NCBI GenBank assembly: GCA_037974335.1
Contig: CM075724.1
Coordinates: 62,398,470 to 62,462,469, forward strand
DNA length: 64,000 nucleotides
Source: Prionace glauca
Lineage: Eukaryota > Chordata > Chondrichthyes > Carcharhiniformes > Carcharhinidae
Direction: 5' to 3'
Positions within the stretch are counted from its first letter, which is position 1; each line of letters starts with the position of its first letter. The position numbers and the translations under genes were made by a program. Below, one piece after another: positions 54,831 to 64,000 of this stretch. The notes under the pieces are model-generated. The model ran no database searches and had not been told where the DNA came from. It saw only the letters and a list, made by a program, of their open reading frames with translations.

Positions 54831-56424
54831 TATGTGATGCAACCAATAGAACATTTCCTGTTTTACTTTCAGATTTCCAGTATCCACATCATATTATAAC
54901 TCAAAAGTGCTCCCTAAGTGATTCTCCCTTGTGGAGGAATTGTTATTGAAATGGAAAATCATTTTGAAGGGCAAAAGTGCTTAAAGGGCAAATTGGTTGT
55001 AAGTGGCTTATTAAATGGGCAATATGTTTGGAACATCATTTGTGACCAAGAATGAAAATGCCCTTTTTAAAAAACTATCTGGACTGCAGCTTGTAAGATA
55101 ACAATCACTCCAGGTGAATCAGCTAAACCTTCTTTTCTGAATGCACAGCTTGCAGGCTTTGCAGTTACAACGGCAGCCTTGGATTGAATGCTCGGGCCTT
55201 CAGGCTCGAGCTAAAGTCAGCAGAATTTATTCCATCTGTTAAGGACCCAGTTGTTGGAGGTTGCTAGGAAATTCCAAATCCCAAAAAGGAATCCTGGAAT
55301 GCTGGGTGCTAACTGCTTTTTGCAATTTACTCTAATGCGCGGAAAGGTGTGAAAATCAGAGTAGAATACATTAGTCTTATTGTAACAATCAAAATAAATG
55401 TTTATTAAACAGTAACATACACAACAAAAAGACAACTGAAAACACCAAACACTTAGCTACATTAATAGCCAATCACAGTGCCTTTTAACTGATCCACCTT
55501 CAAATTTCTCTATTTTCCTAATGTTATGGCTACACCACTCTAAGTAACATCCCATAACTTTGAAACTGTAAGCAAAATCTAGCAATAGTTACTACATCCA
55601 GCACATATATTTCTTGTGGGGTTACTTCTGGCTTAGAATAGAGACAAACTGGCCGTTGAAAGATTCTTCCTCAGGCACTTCTGTTGTGGGGATGAACACA
55701 ACTTCCTGCTGTGTGTGGCTGTGATGTTCGATCAGTTTTGTGAATAGGATAAACTCTGTCATTGATGTATCACTTTTTCCTTTTGTCTTTTCTTATTTGT
55801 ATTACCTGTCTTCGAGGTCCGTCTCAATGACACTTCTTACATATGCACACCCTTTTAAAAATAAAGTTTGCCATTCAGCCTGATCTTCTTTTTTGATCTT
55901 TTATCATTTGTATTTTAACACTTGAAATTCTATGCCCCATTGTTATCCACTTCCTGTCGGTAAATATCTGTTGACAGTATTACTTGGCTAATCTTCATAT
56001 CCAAAACCTGAGTTATTTCAGTTCAGGCAACATGTCTTCCGAACCAATTCTCCTTTTAATATATTTTGCTCCCTTATAACCATGCTCCACCAGAACATAT
56101 TTTGAATTATTAGATTCCTTAACTTTTATTTTATCACAACTTCTTGACACATTGCTAATTACAAACGTATTTCTCCTGTGAACTAACTATGATATAAATG
56201 GTTAATCAATAAGCAAGTGAACTATTAAGTCATTAAATTCTGCAGCCAATGTCTTGAACAATTCTCTTTGTCATCTTTCACCACCTGGTTGTTTCCATAC
56301 ATGGATCAAAGTCAGGTGCAAATGTAATTTTTTAAAAATATATTTTGATCCAACCATCAACTTTTTTAAAATCAGGTTATTTGTTTTGGCTCTTGTGAAG
56401 GGGCATGTCTGATAACCAGAATAG
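54831..56424. other. Unclassified; possible repeat debris
   Basis: 54865-54900 has the end of the palindromic repeat (TTTCAGATTTCCAGTATCCA). 55230-55860 could be an old LTR-type fossil in reverse, but I cannot prove ends. No coding signal. Confidence 0.3.
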
Positions 56425-57655
56425 AAACATCAAAACATAGAAACTGGAAGCAGAAGTAGGTCATTTGGCCCTTAGAGCCTGTTCTGCCATTCATAATGAT
56501 CATGGCTAATCATCCAATTCAATGTACTGATCCCCCTTGCCCCCATATCCCTTGATCCCTTCAGCTTCAAGAGCTATATTTACTTTCTTCTTGGAGTCAA
56601 ACCTTTGGCCTCAACTATTTTCTGTGATAATGAATTACACACATTCACCACTCTCTGCATTAAAATTTTCTCCTCACCCCTGTTCTGAAAGGTTTACCCT
56701 TTTCCTCAAACAATGCCTCCTGGTTCTGGGCTCCCCATTATTGTGAACATTCTTTCTGAATCTACCCTATCAAACCCTGTTAGAATTTTATAAGTTTCTA
56801 GAAGATATCCTCTCGCACTCTAAACTTCAGTGAATGTAATCCTAACTAACTTAGTTTCTCCTGATATATTAGACCGACCATCCCAGGAATCAGACTGGTA
56901 ACTCTTCGTTGTACTCCCTCTATAACAAGAGCATCCTTCCTTAGATAGGGATACCAGAACTGCACACAATACTCCAGGTGTGGCCTCACCAAAGTCCTGT
57001 ACAATTGCAGTTAAACATCCCTATTTCAATACTGAATCCTCTCGCTATGAAGGCCAACATGTCATTGCCTTTTTTAGGGCCTGCTGTACCTGCACACATA
57101 CTTTCAGTTATTGATGTATGAGAACATCAATGTCTTGTGTATCCACTTCACTCAATTTACACTCGTTTGACTATTAATCTGTCTTCCTATTACTGCTACC
57201 AAAGTGGATAACCTCACATTTATTCACATTATACTGCATCTACCATGCATATACCCATAAACTCAACCTGTCCAAATCACGCGGAAATATCTCTGCATTC
57301 TCCTCACAGCTCAGCCTCCCACCCAACTTTGCGTCATCTGCAAGTTTGGTGACAGTACATTTAGTTCCCTCTTCCAAATCATTAATACATAATATGAACA
57401 GCTGGAGTCCTAGCAGAAATCCCTGCAGTAGTCCACTAGTCACCATATGCCAAGCAGAAAAAGACTCATTTATTCCAACTCCTTGCTTCCTGTCTGCTAA
57501 CCAGCTTTTGATCCATTGCAAGATATTGCCTACAATCCCATGTACTTTAACTTTACATAGTAGCCTGTTGTGTGAGACCTTGTCAAAAGCCTTCTGAAAG
57601 TCTAAATAAGCCACATCCACTGGTTCTCCTCGATCAACTCTACTAGTTAAACCTT
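56425..57655 (-). mobile_element. CR1 LINE, second subfamily, 3' part (host of later insertions)
   Basis: From the 3' end (CATAGAAACTGGAAGCAGAA, GATCATGGCTAATCATCC) through the C-terminal region to the RT: frame 57620-57240 reads MDVAYLDFQKAFDKVSHNRL, then VTSGLLQGFLLGLQLF and KLADDAKLGG. Continues at 58235 beyond an insertion. Confidence 0.88.
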
Positions 57656-58234
57656 CAAAGTGTGGAAGTTAAGATGTTCAGATTGAAGTTTCATGGTTTG
57701 AAAGTTAAATTGTATGAAAGTTAAAGTGTTCAAATTAAAGTTTTATGTTTTTTGTACACGAATGGAAAATGTTTATCGGCTGACTGACTTTTAAAGGGAG
57801 TCAGTCTGTGCTATTTTTTCATAGGCCCCATAACATTTTCCTTGTTTGGCCCTCATCAGAAGGTGAGCAAGACCAGATTTTTTCCCATAACAAATATCAA
57901 AGGCAAGATATGAGGATATGCTATGCAAATGAATGATTAACAAAAGTCAATGTTTAATTAAATGAGGACGGGTGAAAAGCCAGGATTTAATTGGCAAATA
58001 TGTATGTCAATGAAAGGTGTGAAAAATCTATGGTCCTGATTTGCTGTAATTGACTATAACTGCTGAGCTTTTTCTTTGTGAACTCAGAACTGCTCTGGCC
58101 TTTCCATGTTGGGTGGAGGGAGTTCTCCTTGTTCACAGGTAATTAAAGGCCTTGCTTTGGGTGTCTGTGTCAAGCACGGTTTGTGTAACGAGCCAATTGA
58201 GTACCTTTAGATTGCTGTTACTCAGAGAACTCTG
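57656..58234. mobile_element. Unclassified 0.58 kb insertion in CR1
   Basis: Interrupts the CR1 RT domain between the LLEF and EPVDVAYLDF blocks. Starts near TGTGGAAGTTAAGATG with short repeated phrases (AAAGTTAAATTGTATG, AAAGTTAAAGTGTTC) and ends near GCTGTTACTCA. TG...CA ends would suit a lone LTR fossil, but no clear flanking duplication was seen. Confidence 0.4.
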
Positions 58235-58882
58235 AGAAAAGAATTCTAATAGACTCTTTAAGCATGATTTATCCTGTATACATCCAAGCTGACTTAGTCT
58301 GATTATACCACTACCTTCCAAATGCTGAGTTATTAAATCCTTGATGAAGGACTCGAGCAATTTCCCCAGTACTAATGTTTGGCTCCCTGTCTATAGTTCA
58401 CTGTTTTCTCTCTATTTTCCTTTTTGAATATTGGGCTTATATTAGCTACCCTCCAATCTGTAGGAGCCAGTGTAGAGTCCAAAGAATTTTGGAAAATAAC
58501 CACCAATGGATCTACTCTTTCCATGGATAATTCCTTAAGCACACTGGGATGAAGATCATCAGGCCTTGAAGATTTATCCACCTTCGATCTCATCAATTTC
58601 TCCAAAGCCATCTCTACTATTGCTGATTTCCTTCAATTCCTGAAACTTGTTTCTCTACGAACTTCTGGTACATTATTCACGTTTTCCTTTGTGGAGATTG
58701 AAGCAAAGTATTAATTCCTTGACCAGGTCTTTGTTCCTGTTATGAATTCTCCTGTTTCTGACTGTGAGGGCCCTACATTCATTTTTACAATCTTTTTGTC
58801 TCTACATATCTGTAGAAACTTTTACAGTCAGTTTTTATGTTCCTCACTAGCTTACTTCCATACTCTATTTTCCCCTCATTAA
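58235..58882 (-). mobile_element. CR1 LINE, second subfamily, 5'-ward part
   Basis: Frame 58360-58133 reads MLESFIKDLITQHLEGSGII then CIQDKSCLKSLLEF; frame 58611-58372 reads SRPDDLHPSVLKELS and DWRVANISPIFKKE. At 58882 it is broken by a young CR1 inside the NYE...KSFYRYV linker. Confidence 0.85.
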
Positions 58883-59655
58883 TAAGAACATAAGAACATA
58901 AGAAATAGGAGCAGGAGTAGGCCATCTGGCCCTTCGAGCCGGCCCCGCCATTCAATAAGATCATGGCTGATCTTTCGTGGCTCAGTTCCACTTTCCGGCC
59001 CTCTCCCCATAACCCTTAATCCCCTCTCTTATCAAAAATCCATCAACCCGCTTCTTGAAAATATTTAGCGAGGCAGCCTCCACCACTTCAATGGGTAGAG
59101 AATTCCAGAGATTCACCACCCTTTGAGTGAAGAAGTTCCTCCTCAACTCCATTCTAAAATGCCCCCCCTTTATCTTGAGGCTGTGCCCCCTAGTCCTACT
59201 GTCTTTTTTGAGCAGGAAGAGTCTCTCCACCTCTATCCTATCCATCCCATTCATCATCTTATACGTCTCAATGAGATCTCCCCTCATTCTTCTAAACTCC
59301 AACGAGTAACGTAGCCTAGTTTATTCAGCCTCTCCTCGTGGCTCAACCCCCTCAACTCCGGTATCAGCCTAGTAAACCTCCTCTGCACTCCCTCCAAGGC
59401 CAAAATATCTTTGCGCAGGTGCGGCGCCCAAAACTGCACACAGCACTCCAGCTGCGGCCTCACCAATGCCCTATACAGCTGCAGCAAGACCTCCCTACTT
59501 TTATATTCAATCCCCTTCGCTATGAAGGCCAGCATCCCATTCACCTTCCTGACCACCTGCTGCACCTGCGAGCTGGGTTTTTGCGACTCATGCACAAGGA
59601 CCCCGAGGTCCCTCTGCACCATCGCCTGCTTCAGTTTTTCGCCACGTAAGTAATA
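58883..59655 (-). mobile_element. Young CR1 LINE, 5'-truncated (copy C), nested in CR1
   Basis: 3' end AAGAACATAAGAACATAAGA (octamers) then C-terminal frames MEFRRMRGDLIETYKMMNGM and VQRDLGVLVHESQKPSSQVQ. Truncated at the CGCCACGTAAGTAATAGTCC point, where a microsatellite follows. Near identical to copies A, B and D. Confidence 0.95.
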
Positions 59656-59659
59656 GTCC

Positions 59660-59705
59660 CTTGAATGAATGAATGAATGAATTAATTAATTAATTAATTA
59701 ATTGA
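59660..59705. repeat. TGAA/TTAA microsatellite
   Basis: (TGAA) about 5 units, then (TTAA) about 5 units, exactly at the 5' junction of CR1 copy C. Confidence 0.95.
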
Positions 59706-60025
59706 ATTAATGAATCCCTTGGTCCTCTTTTGCTGAATTTTAAACTGCGCCCAATCAACAGGCCTATTGCTTTTTCTTACCAATTTGTATGCTTTTTTCT
59801 TGAATCTGATACTATCTCTAATTTCCCTTATGGGGCATAGTTTGGCCACAGTCCCCTTACCACTCTTGGCCAGATAGGAATAAACAGTTTCTGGGGTTCA
59901 CCTATTTGTTTCTTAAACGCTTGCCATAATCTGTCCAATGTCTTTCCTTTCAGTAAACTCTCCCAGTCCATCATGAAATGTGACATGAAGGGACAGAGCG
60001 TACCAATATAACAGTGCACCAGCAA
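59706..60025 (-). mobile_element. CR1 LINE, second subfamily, linker part
   Basis: Frame near 60000-59840 reads WESLLKGKTLDRLWQAFKKQ then EPQKLFIPI, equivalent to WRSALEG...EEQWRIFKE and QRKFIPMV in copy A. So the element at 56425-58882 continues here beyond copy C. Confidence 0.6.
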
Positions 60026-60029
60026 ATGG

Positions 60030-60240
60030 GAGCAGACTAGGAACCATGGTACAAGAACAAAATTTGATTCAATTGTGGTTTCCAAAGGATAATTGGACAA
60101 TCACCTGGCGAGAGAAGATGTAGGGCTACGGGGAAAAATGCATGAAGTGGGACTAGGAGAGTTGCTCTTGCAAACAGCTAGCATGGACATGACAGGCAAA
60201 AGGTCCTTTTTTGTGCTTCTAACATTTTATTATATGTCTC
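60030..60240 (+). mobile_element. CR1 LINE 3' fragment, forward
   Basis: GGATAATTGGACAATCACCT, GGGCTACGGGGAAAAATGCA, AGTGGGACTAGGAGAGTTGC, TTTGTGCTTCTAACATTTTA: the final CR1 stretch in another orientation. Confidence 0.5.
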
Positions 60241-60395
60241 TAAGTGAATTTTATCTGAATGCATGTAAGATTCATTTCAAGGTAGATGAAGTGACAGCAC
60301 AAGTAGAAACAAATTGATATTACATGGTTGTCTTTATGGAAACATAGGCTGTGATTCTCCCATCGTGGCCCACAACTTTTCCATTGGGTTGTAGT

Positions 60396-62247
60396 GAGAG
60401 ATAAGAACATAAGAAATAGGAGCAGGAGTAGGCCATCTAGCCCTTCGAGCCTGCCCCGCCATTCAATAAGATCATGGCTGATCTGTCGTGGTTCAGTTCC
60501 ACATTCCCGCCCTCTCCCCATAACCCTTAATCCCCTTGCCTATCAAAAACCTATCAACTCGCGTCTTAAAAATATTGAGCGAGGCAGCCTCCACCACTTC
60601 AATGGGCAGAGAATTCCAGAGATTCATCAATCTTTGAGTGAAGAAGTTCCTCCTCAACTCCATTCTAAACTGCTCCCCCTTTATCCTGAGGCTGTGTCCT
60701 CTAGTCCTACTGTCCTTTCTGAGTGGGAAGAGCCTCTCCACTTCTATCCTATCCATCCCATTCAACATCTTATATGTCTCAATGAGATCTCCCCTCATTC
60801 TTCTAAACTCTAACGAGTACAAGCCTAGTTATTGAACCTCATAGTTCAACCCCCTCAACTCCGGTATCAGCCTAGTAAACCTCCTCTGCACTCCCTCCAA
60901 AGCCAAAATATCTTTGCATAAGTGTGGTGACCAAAACTGCACACAGTACTCCAGCTGCGGCCTCACCAATTGCCTATACAGCCGCAGCAAGACCTCCTTA
61001 CATTTATATTCAATCCCCCTCGCTATGAAGGCCAGCATCCCATTCGCCTTCTTGACCACCTGCTGCACCTGCAGGCTGGGATTTTGCGACTCATGCACAA
61101 GGACCCCGGGGTCCCTCTTCACCTCGCATGCTGCAGTTTTTCGCCACTTAAGTGTAGTCCTTCCTACCATTATTCCTACCAAAGTAGACAACCTCACATT
61201 TGCCAACATTAAATTCCATTTGCCAGTTCCTGGCCCATTCGCCCAGCCTATCTAGATCCTTCTGCAGACTCTCCACACCCTCCGCACAATTTGCCTTTCC
61301 CCCAATCTTGGTGTCATCAGCAAATTTCGACACCATACACTCAGTTCCCTCCTCCAGATCATCTATATAAATGGTAACTAGCTGAGGCCCCAGCACCAAC
61401 CCCTGGGACACTCCACTAGTCACCAACCGCCAATCCGAATAGCACCCATTGACCCCCACTCTCTGCCTCCTATTTGACAGCCAATCCTCTATCCACGCTA
61501 ACACCCTACCCCCAACTCCATGTCCCCTGACCTTCTGCAATAACCTCTTGTGAGGCACCTTGTCAAACGCCTTCGACCACATCCAAGGGCTCTCCTCTAT
61601 CCACCGCCTTAGACACATCCTCATAGAACTCCAATAAATTTGTCAGGCACGACTTCCCCTTAACGAAACTGTTCTGCATCTACTCTACCAAACAATTTTC
61701 CTCAAGATGCCTCGCTATTTTCTCCTTGATCACGGATTCTAACATTTTTCCTACAACACACGTTAAACTGACCAGCCTATAATTCCCTGCCTTTTGCCTG
61801 CCATCCTTCTTAAACAACGGCGTAACATTAGCCGTTTTCCAATCTTTCAGCACTTTCCCGGAATCCAGCGACGTTTGGAAAATAATCCCCAAGGCATCCA
61901 CTATCACATCTGCCATTTCCTTCAGAACTCTTGGATGCATTCCATCCGGTCCTGGGCACTTGTCCACCATCAGCCCCTCCAGTCTGTCGAACACTGCCTC
62001 TCTAGTAACAATAATGTCATTCAGGCCCTCCACTCCTACCATCTTTCCCTCGCTAACATCCGACAAATTATTCACGTCCTCCTCCGAGAAGACCGAAACA
62101 AAAAAGTTATTCAGGGCCTCAGGCATTTCCCCATCCCCTACCACTAAGTCCCCCCTCTCATCCTCTAAGGGTCCAACGTTCACCCTAGCCAGCCTCTTCC
62201 TTTTTATGTATTTATAAAAACTCTTGCTATCCTTTTTTATATTAAGA
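60396..62247 (-). mobile_element. Young CR1 LINE, 5'-truncated (copy D)
   Basis: 3' end ATAAGAACATAAGAAATAGG at 60396; truncated at the LNIKKDSKSF codons near 62247. Frames 62282-61680, 61624-61148, 61209-60829 and 60822-60493 together cover the linker, RT (SGVSQGLVLGPQL, FADDTKIGG) and C-terminal domain, with several small deletions between frames (near 60833, 61155 and 61575). More decayed than copy A. Confidence 0.95.
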
Positions 62248-62264
62248 TGCATGTCATTGCCATT

Positions 62265-63200
62265 GAACAGGGATTTGCACATGCGTCAGGAACACATGCA
62301 CATCTCCCAGAGCTGGTGAACAGTCACTGATCAGACTATGCAGGAAACCAGCGGGAAGTCAGGTAAGTAATTTAAATCTTTTCTTTATTATGTTTAAATA
62401 TGTTTATTAGTTCATTATCAGGACCTTTCAGCTCCCGATTGAATCTCCCATTCCGCCGGGAATACTTCATTCCGACGGGGTTCAGGCCAGCTCCCACGTT
62501 CAGGGAACTAGTGGGATGCCCTGCTGGAATGAAGGGGGTGGGCACCTGGGGCTCCCCAGTGGTTTGGACGGCAGTGGATGGTGCCTTCTGGGCATGGGCA
62601 CACTGGCAGTGCCAGCATGTTCCCCAGGGGGTACCTTAGCACTGCTAATTGAGCATCGGGCAGTGCCAACAGAGAGGGGCTTATTGGGGGCAGGGCTGAG
62701 GGGTGATCAGTGGGGGTAGGTGTCCTGCTGCCACTCTGGAGACTGTATCGCTCTGGGATGGAGGGGGGGTGGTGATTGGGGTGAGCTGGAGGGGAGTAGT
62801 CTCTTCAAGGGGGGGGGGGGCTGCCTTCGGTGAGCGTTGGGGGTTGGGGTCTGCCATGGTGAGGGGGCTGAGGGGATCACCACTGTTTGGGAGCGAGGTG
62901 GTCTCTTTATCTGCGCACTTCAGGATTTGGGGGGGGGGGTCAGGAGTGGCCCAGGAATTGTTGTGGGAGCACGATCAGGGTGTGGGGAGCAGGAGGGGCA
63001 GCACTGGGCTGGCCAGCGATCGGGCTGTCCGGCAAATGGGGAGTCTGACAGATTGGGACAACTGCACATGCGCAGAGTTCCAGAGTGGTCAAACTCTGGC
63101 ATGAATAGGCCCCGCCCAACCCTGGGTTTTGAATGAGATTCATGACTGGAACTTCTGCAGGGCACAGAGTGTGAAGATTCAGGTGAGAAGCTGAACTGAC
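62265..63200. repeat. GC-rich interspersed repeat block
   Basis: Words shared with 8840-10170 (TGGGCATGGGCACACTGGCA, CAGTGCCAGCATG, CGGGCAGTGCC). Contains G runs of 8-13 bases at 62765, 62808 and 62928. Frames on both strands come from composition. Confidence 0.5.
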
Positions 63201-63245
63201 AAAACAGTTGGGATTTAGAACAGTTTTCCCAGCAATTCAGCACTT

Positions 63246-64000
63246 TTGGAAATAAAGGAGAGTATTAAATTAAAAACCGATGTGTACAGAGCAGCTAAAA
63301 ATAGTGGGGAATTAGAAGATGGGGAAAGATTTAAAAAACAACAAAAAATGACTAAGAAAGCAATAAAGAAAGGAAAGATAGAATATGAAGCTAAATTAGC
63401 TCTAAATATAAAAAAAAGTAAAAGTTTTTACAAATATATAAAGAAGAGACTTGCTAGAGTGAATGTTGGACCCTTGGAGGACGAGAGGGGGGATTTAATG
63501 GTGGGAAATGAGGAAATGGCTGAGACTTTAAATAAGTTTTTTGTGTTGGTCTTCACGGAGGACACAATTAGCTGACAGAATATTAAAGATAGAGGGTTGG
63601 TAGGAGATGAGGTCCTTAATACAATTACTGTAACTAGAGAGGCAGTGCTTGATTGACTAACGGGACTGAAGGTAGACAAGTCCCTGGGACCAGATGGAAT
63701 GCAATCCAGGGTTCTGAAAGAAATGGCAGAAGTAATAGCAGATGCCTTAGTAATTATTTATCAAAATTCTCTGGACTCTGGAGAAGTGCCAATGGATTGG
63801 AAAACAGCTACTGTTACGCCGCTGTTAAAAAAGATAGCAGACAAAAGGCAGGGAACTACAGACCGGTTAGCTTAACATCCGTAGTTGGAGAAATGCTAGA
63901 ATCCATCATCAAAAGAGAAATAGCAGGACACTTGGAAAAGAACGGTTTGATTAAACAGACACAGCACAGATTCGTGAAGAGGAAGTCGTGTTTGATGAAT
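63246..64000 (+). mobile_element. CR1 LINE, older copy running off the window (copy E)
   Basis: Frame 63246-63575 reads EIKESIKLKTDVYRAAKNSG, TKKAIKKGKIEYEAKLALNI, ARVNVGPLEDERGDLMVGNE. Further on TVTREAVLD, SLGPDGMQSRVLKEMAEVIA and DWKTATVTPLL, with a TGA at 63654 (consensus R) and a frame change near 63828. Continues past 64000. Confidence 0.92.

Noticed and set aside
62837-63243. Open frames on both strands around 62.8-63.2 kb as small genes.
   Set aside because: They lie in a G-run-rich repeat block with no recognisable protein features.

Overview
The window reads as genomic DNA of a cartilaginous fish, probably a shark. It is AT-leaning and intron-rich. It is packed with CR1 LINEs whose 3' ends carry TTCTTATG octamers, with tRNA-derived SINEs carrying the V-SINE core (a family well known in elasmobranchs), with a second LINE family ending in a GGGATGGGCAATAAATGCTGG-like tail, and with foldback copies of what looks like a Penelope-like element. 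No bacterial operons, rRNA or CRISPR are present. Most open frames here are LINE fragments or chance.

The one host gene I can support lies on the minus strand, 37982 down to 25302. Its exons are one Ig V-type domain with a J-like GTGTQLTV end, one C1-type Ig domain with the YTCLVSH signature, a transmembrane exon, a short linker exon, and cytoplasmic exons that carry tyrosine inhibitory motifs (VAYASL, LTYATL, VEYAEV). Exon phases agree throughout (1-1-1-0-0), and the joined exons give an open frame of 336 residues without the leader, which I did not find. The layout and motif spacing most resemble vertebrate SIRP receptors.

Further along the minus strand (about 13.3 kb down to 5.2 kb) is a second, older copy of the tail end of this gene plus its downstream flank. 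It matches about 27.5-19.9 kb in exons, introns and non-coding flank. The two copies have decayed in a complementary way: the near copy kept exons alpha and gamma and lost beta; the far copy kept beta and gamma while alpha has two stops. All intact tail exons are phase 0, so alternative tails are possible without breaking frame.

Layout: 0.2-5 kb, an old CR1 (+) split by a SINE and a young CR1; 5-13.3 kb, far duplicate copy with GC-rich repeats in it; 13.5-19.3 kb, LINE/SINE wreckage; 19.9-27.5 kb, near duplicate copy with a young CR1; 27.5-32.2 kb, repeats; 32.2-38 kb, receptor exons; 38.7-47 kb, SINEs, a CR1, a 1.08 kb palindrome and an L2-like LINE; 47-56 kb, old CR1, SINE and LINE fragments; 56.4-64 kb, stacked CR1 copies, one inserted in another, around a GC-rich repeat. 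Coordinates of old repeats are approximate because they were judged by eye.
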